Of a stretch of 64,000 bases of DNA, positions 8,984-18,069 are shown one piece after another (the stretch's first letter is position 1; each line of letters begins with the position of its first letter). The position numbers and the translations under genes are program-made. Below the pieces are notes generated by a model. That model searched no databases and was not told the origin of the DNA. It worked only from the letters and a program-made list of their open reading frames with translations. This DNA comes from a bacterium (GTDB lineage Bacteria; Bdellovibrionota_C; UBA2361; SZUA-149; JAEUWB01): contig JAEUWB010000003.1 of NCBI GenBank assembly GCA_016786595.1, positions 1 through 64,000 on the forward strand, written 5' to 3'.

Positions 8984-9145
8984 AATTCTGAATGAACCAA
9001 ATTTAAATTTCTAGATAAATTGAAAATCATAATGATTTGTTATAAACTCTCTGGCTCGGGTAGAGGGGCTTATTTTAGGTTATATTAATTACCTCTAGGT
9101 TTAGAAAGTTTATGACTTTTTAGGCCTGGAGGATAATAAAAAAAG

Positions 9146-9829
9146 ATGCCTTACACTCAAGAGCCGTCGGTTTGGTTTGGCCGACTAGTTCAAGATTTGC
9201 AGAACCTAAACATCGCGATCACGTTGATTCTCGTGATTGGAGCGGTGACTATCGTCATCGCCGCCGGCAAACCTGGCGGCAGCAAAGAACAAAAAATTTG
9301 GAGCCTCATCGGTGCGCCGCTCCTTCTCGTTGGCGTTACTTGGGGCGCTCATGCTGGGCTTCAAGCCAAAGGAGTCGAAACGTTTAGCTGGAGTGCAATC
9401 ACGGCAGATGACCGGATTCGCATCGCACTGCAGAGCCTGGTGCTATTCAACGTCGTTATTGCTTTTGCGAGATCGGAGAGATTCAGAGCGATAACGCCGT
9501 GGCTTGTGCTGCTTGGAACTGTTGTGTTGCTATTCTCAGGTGGCGACTTAAGGCCAGCCTGGGAGTATTTCAACATTTCGAACATCATCGGCGCAGTTTC
9601 AGTCGGAATGGTCGGCATCGGCTTTGGTTACTCAAATGAGAAGACTCCATACTGGTTAAGAGTAGCTTCAGTTGGCTTGATCATTTGGAGCCTGATGGGC
9701 GGACTGCCGTATGCTTCGTCGATTGCCATGATCTATGTGTTCCTGAACATCGGATTCTTTTGGCAGGCGCATAAGGCGATACCGAAGTCAGATTGGACAA
9801 AACACTATCAAATGGGTTTTTACGATTAA
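9146..9829 (+). CDS. Hypothetical multi-pass membrane protein
   Basis: A 227-residue protein that I do not recognise. It has about six to seven hydrophobic segments (for example ITLILVIGAVTIVIAAG near residue 27, SLVLFNVVIAFA near 93, PWLVLLGTVVLLF near 112) and a short polar C-terminus. It lacks motifs of known transporters. A GGAGG at 9128-9132 precedes the ATG at a slightly long 13-base distance. The codons are G/C-richer than in the genes on either side, as in the purine permease upstream. A hairpin follows the stop. Confidence 0.7.
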   Translation: MPYTQEPSVWFGRLVQDLQNLNIAITLILVIGAVTIVIAAGKPGGSKEQKIWSLIGAPLLLVGVTWGAHAGLQAKGVETFSWSAITADDRIRIALQSLVLFNVVIAFARSERFRAITPWLVLLGTVVLLFSGGDLRPAWEYFNISNIIGAVSVGMVGIGFGYSNEKTPYWLRVASVGLIIWSLMGGLPYASSIAMIYVFLNIGFFWQAHKAIPKSDWTKHYQMGFYD

Positions 9830-9840
9830 CGTGGCTCCTC

Positions 9841-9876
9841 GGGGCTTGGTTTTAATTCAGGTTAAATCCAAGCCCC
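9841..9876 (+). terminator. Possible terminator hairpin
   Basis: GGGGCTTGG (9841-9849) pairs with CCAAGCCCC (9868-9876) just after the membrane protein stop. There is no T run, so it may need Rho or serve only as a stability element. Confidence 0.5.
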
Positions 9877-9974
9877 AACACTTCTCTCGCTAAAATACGG
9901 ACTTTCCAGCATAAATTGACGGCACCGCGCCCTGATGTGTAATATGCACAAGCGAAAGAACGGTTAAAGCCTTA

Positions 9975-10802
9975 ATGCAAAAAAATATCCACGAAATTCT
10001 CTATCTCTCATTGCGCAATATTATTAAGCCCGTGGTGCGCTTTGCCTTAAATCGTTCGATTAAAATCCAAGAATTTATTGAACTGACTAAGGAAGCTTTT
10101 ATTGAAGTTGCCGAAGAAGAACTTCAGAAAAAAGAAGCTACAGTAAGCAATAGCCGCCTTGCAGTAATTACCGGGATGCATCGCCGCGACGTAACACGAC
10201 TTACTAGCAATCAAAAAGGAGCAGACGAAGAGGAAAACTTACTGAGGCGCGTAATTGGTCAGTGGCAGAACGATAAACGTTTTTCTGCCAATGCTAAGGC
10301 CAAAACACTTGATATCGAGGGCGAGGAGAGTGATTTTAAAACTTTAGTACGATCCGTTAGTAAAGATCTTAATCCCTACACAATTTTGTTTGAGTTAGAG
10401 CGGCTTGGAGCCGTTGAAAGGGTTAAAGACGGAGTTAAATTACTGACTAAAGTCTATGCTCCTGTCGGTGACATTCGGCGCAGTATGGGACTTTTAGCCA
10501 ACGATGTGAGTGATTTAGTTACTGCCGTAGACGAAAATATTTTCAGCAAACAAGAATTTCCCAATCTCCATATCACTACAGCGTACGACAATATTGCTGA
10601 AAAAGATCTCGCTGAAATTCGGCGCTGGATGTTGGCTAAGGGGGATGCACTGCATGCGGAATTGCGTGAATATCTCTCGAAATTTGATTTGGATGTAAAT
10701 CCAAAAATGCAGAATAAGAATTTGGGCGGCTGCCGAGTTTCATTCAGCACTTTTAGTACGGCTCAATCGAAAGCAAATTTAAATGACAATGAGGATGATT
10801 AA
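9975..10802 (+). CDS. DUF6502 family protein
   Basis: A 275-residue cytoplasmic protein resembling the DUF6502 family. It starts with helices (IIKPVVRFALNRSIKIQEFIELTKEAFIEVA split across residues 16-50) and has a winged-helix-like stretch with VSNSRLAVITGMHRRDVTRL, suggesting a DNA-binding role. No function is established for this family. The C-terminal third is acidic and ends in DNEDD. Its last 20 bases overlap the start of the following lipoprotein gene, so the two are probably co-transcribed. Confidence 0.75.
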   Translation: MQKNIHEILYLSLRNIIKPVVRFALNRSIKIQEFIELTKEAFIEVAEEELQKKEATVSNSRLAVITGMHRRDVTRLTSNQKGADEEENLLRRVIGQWQNDKRFSANAKAKTLDIEGEESDFKTLVRSVSKDLNPYTILFELERLGAVERVKDGVKLLTKVYAPVGDIRRSMGLLANDVSDLVTAVDENIFSKQEFPNLHITTAYDNIAEKDLAEIRRWMLAKGDALHAELREYLSKFDLDVNPKMQNKNLGGCRVSFSTFSTAQSKANLNDNEDD

Positions 10803-11577
10803 ACAGATGCGCGCAGTGTTATCTAAATTTTTTACACTTTATTGTCTAACGGTAACCTTGAGTTCTTGTGGAGGTGGTTCTGCCGGCACGGGCACAGGCG
10901 GACGAGAGGCCTCTTCAATTGCACTACGCTCGATTGAAGGCGTTGTGACTAATCAAGCAAGTGATGGACTCCCTGGAGTGACAATTCGCTTGCCGCAGGC
11001 AAACTTGGAAACGATTACAGATCGGGCAGGCTACTTTGCGATTCAAGCACCAGTTCAGCAGGAGCAAGTTATTTTAGAAGTTGAAGCGGCTCAAGCTACC
11101 GAGAATGTAATCTTGAATGATTTGCCTGACGATCAATCCACTGTGAATCTCCAAATCCAACTTGACCAGCAGGCCCATATTTCTTCAGTGTCTAAACTGA
11201 AAGTTAATGTTGAAATTATTGATGACTGCTTGAGATATTTTGAGAACGGTAGAACTATTCTGCAGGTTGCAGAAATTGCAAACAAAACACATTGCCGTCT
11301 GCAAGCTTCGGTTGTGGCAGACAGTCAACCGTACTCTGGAGCGACATTCTTATTGCAGCACAGAGACTGTGCCGGAAAGAAGCGTTGGCGTGATGTGGCC
11401 GTCGGCGAGACAGGAACAAATGGCATTGGGGAGATTAGTTTCAGATTTAGAACCGATGAGGCGCATTGCGTATATCGGGTGATTGTCCCGCACAATATCG
11501 ACAAAAAGCAGCGTGTTTTTTATCAAATACACTCATTAATGAAGCAGGCATTTGATGCTAAAACTGAGCTTCCCTAG
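10783..11577 (+). CDS. Lipoprotein with carboxypeptidase-regulatory-like domain
   Basis: A 264-residue predicted lipoprotein: a basic N-terminus, a hydrophobic core and the lipobox LSSC with Cys29 as the acylation site. A Gly/Thr-rich linker follows, then a domain of about 70 residues that looks like a carboxypeptidase-regulatory or transthyretin-like fold (IEGVVTNQASDGLPGVTIRL, ITDRAGYFAI). The C-terminal half has four cysteines that could form disulfides in the periplasm. It overlaps the DUF6502 gene by 20 bases. Several in-frame ATGs (10783, 10789, 10795, 10807) could start it. The ligand is unknown. Confidence 0.75.
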   Translation: MTMRMIKQMRAVLSKFFTLYCLTVTLSSCGGGSAGTGTGGREASSIALRSIEGVVTNQASDGLPGVTIRLPQANLETITDRAGYFAIQAPVQQEQVILEVEAAQATENVILNDLPDDQSTVNLQIQLDQQAHISSVSKLKVNVEIIDDCLRYFENGRTILQVAEIANKTHCRLQASVVADSQPYSGATFLLQHRDCAGKKRWRDVAVGETGTNGIGEISFRFRTDEAHCVYRVIVPHNIDKKQRVFYQIHSLMKQAFDAKTELP

Positions 11578-11644
11578 TAAATTAAGGAGATTCGCTTCTA
11601 TTGCTTGCGGCATCTAAAGACGTAGAGAAGTATTACTAACATCT

Positions 11645-13729
11645 ATGTCCAAGACTGATCAACATCCACAGTATATAAATCGAGAACTTAGCTGGCTTGA
11701 ATTTAATTCGCGTGTGTTACGCGAAGCGCAAGATTGTAAAACTCCACTTCTTGAGCGTTTTAAATTTTTATCAATTTTTTCTAACAACCTCGATGAATTC
11801 TACATGAAGCGTGTTGGAAAAGTGCGACGCGATGCGCAGAAGCAATCAATTCAGCAAACTCCTGATGGCCGCACTGCTGAGGAAATATTAGGTTTAATTC
11901 ATGCGAAAGTAACAGATCTAAATCAGTCTGCAGAGGCTGTTTATCGTAAACTTGTAGCAGACCTTGCAGATCAAAGAATTATGATCGTTCGTCCTCAAGA
12001 TTTAAGTCTTGAAGACAAGCAATGGCTTGCAGATTATTTTGATCGCCAAATTTTTCCAGTGCTAACACCACTTGCCGTTGACTCGGCACATCCCTTCCCA
12101 TTTATTTCGAATCTCTCAACTTCCTTAGGCGTATGCTTGCGTGCAAAATCCTCACGGCGCAAGCACTTTGCACGCGTGAAAACATCAGCTCTTGATGAGC
12201 AATTAATTTTACTACCGAGTAAGCCTGAAGCGCAGCAACGCTTTATTAGTGTGCTTGATGTTGTTCAGGAATTTGTCGGTAGGCTTTTCCCGGGAATGCA
12301 AATTATTAGCTCCATGCCCTTTCGCGTCACACGCTATGTCGATGTTCCGGTAGTTGATGAAGACGCTGAGGATGAAGATTTGCTAGAGTTTATGGAAGGC
12401 GAGTTACAGCGTCGACGTTTTGCGCAAGTCGTGCGGCTTGAATATGCAGGAATTTGTGACAAATGGATGCTTAGTTTGCTGAAGAGTGAACTGAGCTTGG
12501 GTGACAGCGATATCTATCAACGTGAGCACTTACTTGAATATCATAACCTTAAAACTTTATATGACCGTGGACCATTGAGTTTAAAATATAAACCATGGAA
12601 ATCAGTTATTCCGCTGCGCTGTCTACAGGAAGATCAAGCCTTGTTTGAGACAATTCGATCGCAGGATCTCTTAGTGCATCATCCTTATGAAAGTTTTTCC
12701 GGCAGTGTTGAGCGATTTTTGAAAGAAGCAATTAACGATCCAGCAGTATTAGCGATTAAAATGACGGTTTACCGGGCTGGCGATAAAAGTAGATTAATGC
12801 CACTTTTAATTGAAGCAGCTGAGCGTGGTAAGCAAGTTGTGGTGCTGCTTGAACTACGCGCAAGTTTTGAAGAAGCGCAAAATATTAATTGGGCAGTGCG
12901 TCTTGAAAAAGCTGGGGCGCACGTACTCTATGGCACTGTTGGGCTTAAAACCCACGCTAAATTATTGCTTGTCGTGCGGCGCGAAAATGAAGGTATTAGA
13001 TCTTACGTGCATATCGGCACTGGAAACTATCGCGATACTACCGCACATTATTATACCGATCTAAGTTTTTTTACGGCACGATACGAAATTACCAATGATG
13101 TCGTAAAAGTTTTTCATTATTTAACCGGGAAGTCTGACCAACAGAATTTCTCGGCACTTTTAGTGGCGCCTTTAGAGTTACGAAAAAAGCTGGAAAGCTT
13201 AGTCGAAAGAGAAATTCAAAATGCAGCACAAGGTCTACCTGCACGAGTGATTATCAAATGCAACAATCTTGAAGATCCAGACTTTATAGCCTTACTTTAT
13301 CGAGCTTCACAGGCAAACGTTAAAATTGATTTAATCATTCGTGGAGTGTGTTGTTTAGTTCCAGGATTGCCAGGAATCAGTGACAATATTCAAGTTCTAT
13401 CTGTGCTTGGGCGATTTCTTGAGCATTCACGAATTTTTTACTTTGCAAATGGTGCTTCTGACCCACTGCAAGGGGACTTTTTCATTGGATCCTCGGATTT
13501 AATGCACAGAAATTTTAATACACGCGTTGAAGTTCTTACTCCAATTATCGGAGGAGAACAAAGACAGAAATGTTTTGAAATTCTTTATGTGATGCTTAAC
13601 GATCAACGTGATGCCTGGGAAATGCAAAGTGATGGCAGCTATCGATTACGGTCGCAAAGCGCGAATCTAGATCAGGTAGGAAGCCAAGATGAATTAATGG
13701 AGCGAGCAGAAGAAAAATCTGCCGCGTAA
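11645..13729 (+). CDS. ppk1: Polyphosphate kinase 1
   Basis: A 694-residue enzyme that makes polyphosphate from ATP at the inner face of the membrane. The N-terminal signature NRELSWLEFNSRVL and NNLDEFYMKRVG are present. The catalytic region has the expected phosphate-accepting His456 in HIGTGNYRDTTAHYYTD and the second conserved His594 in LEHSRIFYF, with the Lys-rich KTHAKLLLVVRR segment between. Length and order are normal for Ppk1. It stands close to a Ppx/GppA gene (15.3-16.8 kb) on the opposite strand, so synthesis and breakdown of polyphosphate are encoded near each other. No clear terminator is seen. Confidence 0.97.
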   Translation: MSKTDQHPQYINRELSWLEFNSRVLREAQDCKTPLLERFKFLSIFSNNLDEFYMKRVGKVRRDAQKQSIQQTPDGRTAEEILGLIHAKVTDLNQSAEAVYRKLVADLADQRIMIVRPQDLSLEDKQWLADYFDRQIFPVLTPLAVDSAHPFPFISNLSTSLGVCLRAKSSRRKHFARVKTSALDEQLILLPSKPEAQQRFISVLDVVQEFVGRLFPGMQIISSMPFRVTRYVDVPVVDEDAEDEDLLEFMEGELQRRRFAQVVRLEYAGICDKWMLSLLKSELSLGDSDIYQREHLLEYHNLKTLYDRGPLSLKYKPWKSVIPLRCLQEDQALFETIRSQDLLVHHPYESFSGSVERFLKEAINDPAVLAIKMTVYRAGDKSRLMPLLIEAAERGKQVVVLLELRASFEEAQNINWAVRLEKAGAHVLYGTVGLKTHAKLLLVVRRENEGIRSYVHIGTGNYRDTTAHYYTDLSFFTARYEITNDVVKVFHYLTGKSDQQNFSALLVAPLELRKKLESLVEREIQNAAQGLPARVIIKCNNLEDPDFIALLYRASQANVKIDLIIRGVCCLVPGLPGISDNIQVLSVLGRFLEHSRIFYFANGASDPLQGDFFIGSSDLMHRNFNTRVEVLTPIIGGEQRQKCFEILYVMLNDQRDAWEMQSDGSYRLRSQSANLDQVGSQDELMERAEEKSAA

Positions 13730-13777
13730 GTTTCAGAGAAGACCAACTCAACGAGGTATCAGAACCTATAATTTGAC

Positions 13778-14983
13778 TTAGTCTTCTTTTCTGCCGTTAC
13801 TGGTGACAAGCTTAGTAACTTCTTGACCGAGCGCGCGGTAACGCCACAAGGTCCAGAAGATTACAGCCATTCCGAGTAGAGCCATCGCACGGATGATGAC
13901 TTCCGGCTGGAAGGCATGCATCGCTGAAGTGATCAAACCCCAGAGCACTGGAATGATTCCACCGTAAAGCGCTACTTGGGCAGAGCGCACGCGACCTTGA
14001 AATGCTGGGTCAACGATTCTCCAGATAGCATCTCCTGAAACGACCCAGTAGGGGCTGAGCACGAGATAGAAAATGCCGTAGAAAATCGGAGCAAGCGGGG
14101 TTAGTGCGAAGAAAGAGAAACAAAAGACTGCAACTGGGGCAATCGCCACACAGTAGCGCCAAATACCTTCCTCCCAACGCTTAAAATGCTTATTCCCGAG
14201 GGAACCAATGACTCCACCAATGCCACCGGCGCCTAAAATCCAACCCGCATGCATCGGATCGTTTCTAGCGAAGGGGACAATTAGGACTAGCGAGATGAAA
14301 CATGTCACTGTGATCACAGCACCGATCCAAGTTGTTAGTGCAATTTGCGGATTTGATTGAAGGATCGTGATCCCTTCGATCATTTGCCGCCAACCATGTT
14401 TTTCTTTGCTATTTGCTGATAAACTCGTCTTGAGAAATATCAGGCAAATACCGCCACCCGCAAAAAGTGCTCCAGTAACAGCAAATGTTGGATAAACCCC
14501 AAGTGTCCCAATTAATCCACCTGCCGGAATTGCGATGATACGTGAGACATTGAAAAGAAACACGCGCCACTCAATTACTGCAGTGCCACGGTTGATTGGA
14601 ATAATTTCACGTAAGAGCGAATCCATGCCGACGAAAAATGTATTGCGCATGATACCGTAAGTACAAGCAATTGCTGCAAACCAAAAGATTTGGGACATGC
14701 TCATGGAAAGAATCATCAAGAGCCCCGCGATAGCTGCTAAGCAACAAATGCAGATGATGCTGATACTTTTGCGCGACAGGCGATCGACTATGCTGCCAAG
14801 TGGAATCCCCAAAACAATTGTGAGGATGGCTTGGATTGCATAGATTTGGCTGTATAAAGCTTTATTGTGCTCTCCTGCATGTTGCTGGAGTGCAGATAAA
14901 AAAGCCCCGTCAGCCAGAACGACGATAAAAAATGGGTACCAGTACAGCTGTAGTCTGGCCCCACGGATTTCTGAAAAGCTCAT
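13778..14983 (-). CDS. MFS transporter
   Basis: A 401-residue major facilitator with about 12 membrane segments. The loop between helices 2 and 3 carries a motif A variant (GSIVDRLSRKSIS). It is closest in look to the DHA1/EntS-like efflux proteins that lack a large N-terminal extension. The substrate cannot be told. The stop codon lies only about 50 bases from the convergent ppk1 stop. The 300-base upstream region contains overlapping perfect palindromes that are candidate operator sites. Confidence 0.85.
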   Translation of the reverse strand: MSFSEIRGARLQLYWYPFFIVVLADGAFLSALQQHAGEHNKALYSQIYAIQAILTIVLGIPLGSIVDRLSRKSISIICICCLAAIAGLLMILSMSMSQIFWFAAIACTYGIMRNTFFVGMDSLLREIIPINRGTAVIEWRVFLFNVSRIIAIPAGGLIGTLGVYPTFAVTGALFAGGGICLIFLKTSLSANSKEKHGWRQMIEGITILQSNPQIALTTWIGAVITVTCFISLVLIVPFARNDPMHAGWILGAGGIGGVIGSLGNKHFKRWEEGIWRYCVAIAPVAVFCFSFFALTPLAPIFYGIFYLVLSPYWVVSGDAIWRIVDPAFQGRVRSAQVALYGGIIPVLWGLITSAMHAFQPEVIIRAMALLGMAVIFWTLWRYRALGQEVTKLVTSNGRKED

Positions 14984-15045
14984 TTCTTTTTTCCTTGGAG
15001 ACCAGACTTCAGGGAGCGGTTAAAACCTATTACCTCCTGAGTTGG

Positions 15046-15071
15046 TTCTCAATTGAGAAGCAATTGCTTCT
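15046..15071. promoter_or_regulatory. Overlapping palindromes, candidate operator
   Basis: TTCTCAATTGAGAA (15046-15059) and AGAAGCAATTGCTTCT (15056-15071) are both perfect palindromes sharing four bases. Outer flanks TTGGTTCT (15042-15049) and AGAACCAA (ending near 15085) are inverted as well. The site is about 65 bases upstream of the MFS start, where a dimeric repressor or activator site would be expected. Function is inferred. Confidence 0.5.
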
Positions 15072-15200
15072 GATTAAAGAACCAATCAGTAATTTATGCC
15101 CATATTCAGTTGAGAAATGATCGGAAAATTAGAATATAATCGATGCCCGACGAATAATCAAATCGTTAATTAGTGACAATCAGCTTTTCTGCTAATTCAG

Positions 15201-15235
15201 GGGTCTGTCGCGAAACTTAGTTTCGCGACAGACCC
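15201..15235. repeat. 35-base perfect palindrome
   Basis: Arms of 17 bases (15201-15217 and 15219-15235) are exact inverted copies around a single T; the outer part reads GGGTCTGTCGCGAAACT. It lies 55 bases downstream of the Ppx/GppA stop on the minus strand. It could terminate that gene, but no T run follows on that strand. Confidence 0.8.
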
Positions 15236-15289
15236 TTAGGTGAGACGCTAGTGCCGCATAGCAGAGTGTGCAGTGATCTAACGATATTC

Positions 15290-16807
15290 TCAAGTAAATT
15301 CCGCGATCTGCAGTCGACGCTTAAAAGTCTCATAAAAAAAACGTGACTGATCCTCAAGTTTAAGTCGTTCAAACTCGAGATCGCTTTTCCCCTTGAGATG
15401 CAAGGTGACCGCGGAACTTGTTTGCTTAATCTTGTTGAGGGTAATCTTTGATCCATGACCTTGGTGCAGAGCATGTGCAACGCGTAAGATGATTAATGCA
15501 CGCTTGAAAGCTTCAGCCTCGTGTTCGTTCTGACAACACGAAAAAGGCCCTAGGCTCTTTTTCAAGCCTGCATGATGTAGGCAGAGCTCTGCAATTACCT
15601 CGCGTTCCCGGGCGCTGATGTAGGGAAAATCAAAATTAAGCGCGATGTAGGCTGCGTGAGTTTCGTAGCCTGCAATATGAATCGCCTTGCCGCTTTCATG
15701 TAAGATTGCAGCTGCAGCAATTTGTAATTTCCAGCCTGGTGAAAGCCGGTGAATCGGCTTAAGGCTTTCAAAAAGTAGTTCGGCACTTTTACGAACTTGC
15801 TGAACATACTTGCGGTCGACACCAAGTTTGCTCACGAAAATTTCAAGCTCAGCCAAGTGTGAATGTAGCAGAGAGCTCGTTTTAGCTTTGAGCGCTTTAA
15901 TTTCTTCACTTAAAACCCCATCGCGTAGTGCAAAATCTGTAACCTGACATTTTGATGCATGAAAATAATTTAGGACTTCTTCCAAGATAATCGCGCCTGA
16001 TAAAACAATGTCGGCGCGTTCTGGCTCAATTCCAGGGATTAAGCTGAGTTTTGCTTTTGTTAGATTTTGCGCAACTTTAATAAAGTTACGTAATTCTTTA
16101 AGCTTCACCGTGTCACTAGTCTGGCTAGTAATGCGTGTGAGCGATTTAATCGTACCGCTTGAGCCAATAATCTTTTTAATTGCTGTGCCACGCTGTTTGT
16201 TCAAGACAGAAAGCTCCTCGCGCACATGGTGGCGCAGTGCCAGAATCGGGTCTTTGCCATTAACATTCTTAGGCGGCACTGCTTTTAGAAAAACCTGCTG
16301 TAAGCGGGCGGCGCCGAGATCAAAACTTTTTTGTGCGATAATTTTACGGTCACGGCAGATACTAATTTCGGTACTGCCGCCGCCAATGTCAACTAAAGCG
16401 TAGCGCCCCTTACAGCGTGAATCATTCTGCACAATGCCCTGAGCGATTAAAATTGCTTCATCTTCACCAGAGAGAATTCTAAATTCAATTCCAGTCTGCT
16501 CGCGCACGAGTCTGAGGAACGTGTTACGATTCTTAGCTTCACGTACGGCACTCGTGGCAAATGCGTGTAGGACATCCACCCGAAAAGCTTGAAGGCGACT
16601 ACGAAAGCTTTTCAGTGCAAGGATTGTGCGCTTGATAGCTTGTGGCTGTAAGTTGCCACCTTCAAAGAGGCCTTGCCCGAGACGCACCATTAGACGGTCA
16701 CGATGTAAGCGGATACAGTGCGGTTTTGCACGTGGATTTTTTTCACGAATTTCGTGAATATCAAGCCTAACGCTATTTGTGCCTAAATCAATAATCCCGA
16801 TACGCAT
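15290..16807 (-). CDS. Ppx/GppA exopolyphosphatase family protein
   Basis: A 505-residue phosphatase that removes phosphate from the ends of polyphosphate and/or from pppGpp. The ASKHA ATPase-fold motifs are visible: IIDLGTNSVRLDIHE at the start and ALVDIGGGSTEISI near residue 138. The C-terminal part from about residue 310 has HD-type helices (AAILHESGKAIHIAGYETHAAY), as in the longer GppA/Ppx enzymes. The ATG at 16807 puts the phosphate-binding motif at residue 3, as is normal; an upstream in-frame start would add 27 residues without family support. It is divergent from the rlmI-like gene, with 66 bases between the starts. Confidence 0.9.
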   Translation of the reverse strand: MRIGIIDLGTNSVRLDIHEIREKNPRAKPHCIRLHRDRLMVRLGQGLFEGGNLQPQAIKRTILALKSFRSRLQAFRVDVLHAFATSAVREAKNRNTFLRLVREQTGIEFRILSGEDEAILIAQGIVQNDSRCKGRYALVDIGGGSTEISICRDRKIIAQKSFDLGAARLQQVFLKAVPPKNVNGKDPILALRHHVREELSVLNKQRGTAIKKIIGSSGTIKSLTRITSQTSDTVKLKELRNFIKVAQNLTKAKLSLIPGIEPERADIVLSGAIILEEVLNYFHASKCQVTDFALRDGVLSEEIKALKAKTSSLLHSHLAELEIFVSKLGVDRKYVQQVRKSAELLFESLKPIHRLSPGWKLQIAAAAILHESGKAIHIAGYETHAAYIALNFDFPYISAREREVIAELCLHHAGLKKSLGPFSCCQNEHEAEAFKRALIILRVAHALHQGHGSKITLNKIKQTSSAVTLHLKGKSDLEFERLKLEDQSRFFYETFKRRLQIAEFT

Positions 16808-16873
16808 AACGTGTCTACGAGAAATCTTTTTCCGCTTATCGTCAAGGGAAAAGATTTGCAGTATGTTGAAATT

Positions 16874-18064
16874 ATGACTATTCCACAAATTAAAATTAAA
16901 GCTGGCCGTGAGCAGTCAATCCGCCGCTTCCATCTCTGGGTCTTTTCTGGAGCTTTAGTCGAGTCTAAGCCTGACATAGAACCAGGATCGGTTGTGCAGG
17001 TTGTTACCCATCATGGCGAGCACCTGGCTACTGCCCATTATGAGGCAGGCTCGATTGCATTAAAAATTTTAAGCTTTGACAAGGAAGTAATTGACCAAGC
17101 TTTTTTTGAGAAACGACTCGAACAGGCAATCTACTTACGGGCAAACCTCGGATTGGGTAGAGACTTTGATACAACTGCTTTTCGTTTGGTGCATGCCGAA
17201 GGTGACTTATTACCAGGATTAATTATCGATTTGTATGACAATACTGCGGTGATGCAATGCCATTCGCAGGGGATGTACTTACAACGCAAGATCATCGCGC
17301 AAGCCTTACGCAATACACTTGGCCCAGGTTTGAAAGCAATATTTTTAAAGCATGTTAATCAGTCTGATTCCGCAGAAGCATCCGCATCAGCAGCAGCTGG
17401 CGAATATTTATATGGACAAAAAGTTACTGCCTATGTTTTTGAGAACCGCCTGCAATTTACTGTGGACTGGGAGCAGGGACAAAAAACCGGGTTTTTTCTG
17501 GATCAAAGAGAAAATCGCTTAATCATTCGTAAGCTTGCAAATGAGAAAGTCGTACTAAATGCATTTGCTTATACAGGCGGGTTTTCAGTGGCCGCTGGGG
17601 TGGGTGGGGCCAATGCCGTGACTTCCGTTGATGCGTCGCAGACTGCGCTTACGCAATGTGAACAGCATATGCGGACTAATTGTAGTGGTGTGCCGCATCA
17701 AGCACTGCGTGAAGACTGCTTTAAATATTTTGCTAACCTCAGAGAAAAGTTTGATTTAATTATTCTCGACCCTCCGGCATTTGTAAAACACCGTGCCGCG
17801 TTAAAACGTGGTATTAATGGATACGAGGAGCTTAATGCCCAAGCCCTTAAGGTATTACCGCGCGGGGGATTACTGGCAACATTCTCCTGTTCGCAGTTAG
17901 TGACAAATCTGGATTTTTTTCAACTGATTCAACGTGCAGCCTTGCGCGTCAAGGCGAAGGTGCGGATTGTGCACGAGCTCTCTCAAGCTCCATGTCACCC
18001 TAAACTTCTAAGTCATCCAGAGGGGAATTATTTAAAAGGCTTTTTACTTGAAGTCATAGAGTAA
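16874..18064 (+). CDS. RlmI-type 23S rRNA (cytosine-C5) methyltransferase
   Basis: A 396-residue SAM-dependent methyltransferase, the typical RlmI length. An N-terminal PUA domain (IKIKAGREQSIRRFHLWVFSGAL) is followed by an RNA-binding linker domain and a Rossmann-fold catalytic domain. Motif I is NAFAYTGGFSVAAGVGGA; motif IV is DLIILDPPAF; the late FSCSQ segment supplies the catalytic Cys of the family. The start at ATG 16874 fits the family; an upstream GTG at 16811 would add 21 unlikely residues. It is followed within five bases by the GT87-type gene. Confidence 0.88.
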   Translation: MTIPQIKIKAGREQSIRRFHLWVFSGALVESKPDIEPGSVVQVVTHHGEHLATAHYEAGSIALKILSFDKEVIDQAFFEKRLEQAIYLRANLGLGRDFDTTAFRLVHAEGDLLPGLIIDLYDNTAVMQCHSQGMYLQRKIIAQALRNTLGPGLKAIFLKHVNQSDSAEASASAAAGEYLYGQKVTAYVFENRLQFTVDWEQGQKTGFFLDQRENRLIIRKLANEKVVLNAFAYTGGFSVAAGVGGANAVTSVDASQTALTQCEQHMRTNCSGVPHQALREDCFKYFANLREKFDLIILDPPAFVKHRAALKRGINGYEELNAQALKVLPRGGLLATFSCSQLVTNLDFFQLIQRAALRVKAKVRIVHELSQAPCHPKLLSHPEGNYLKGFLLEVIE

Positions 18065-18069
18065 GCTTG

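Larger units (their letters stand above)
14984..15289. other. Spacer with palindromes upstream of the MFS gene
   Basis: No gene is seen in these 306 bases. It contains the overlapping palindromes at 15046-15071 and the 35-base palindrome at 15201-15235, each listed separately, and the promoter of the minus-strand MFS gene. Confidence 0.5.

Noticed and set aside
8755-9030. 91-codon minus-strand frame in the spacer
   Set aside because: It covers the nested inverted repeats, lacks a ribosome site and shows no recognisable protein pattern.
16808-16888. 27-residue N-terminal extension of the Ppx/GppA protein
   Set aside because: The phosphate-binding motif should be at the very N-terminus; the extension overlaps the divergent promoter region.
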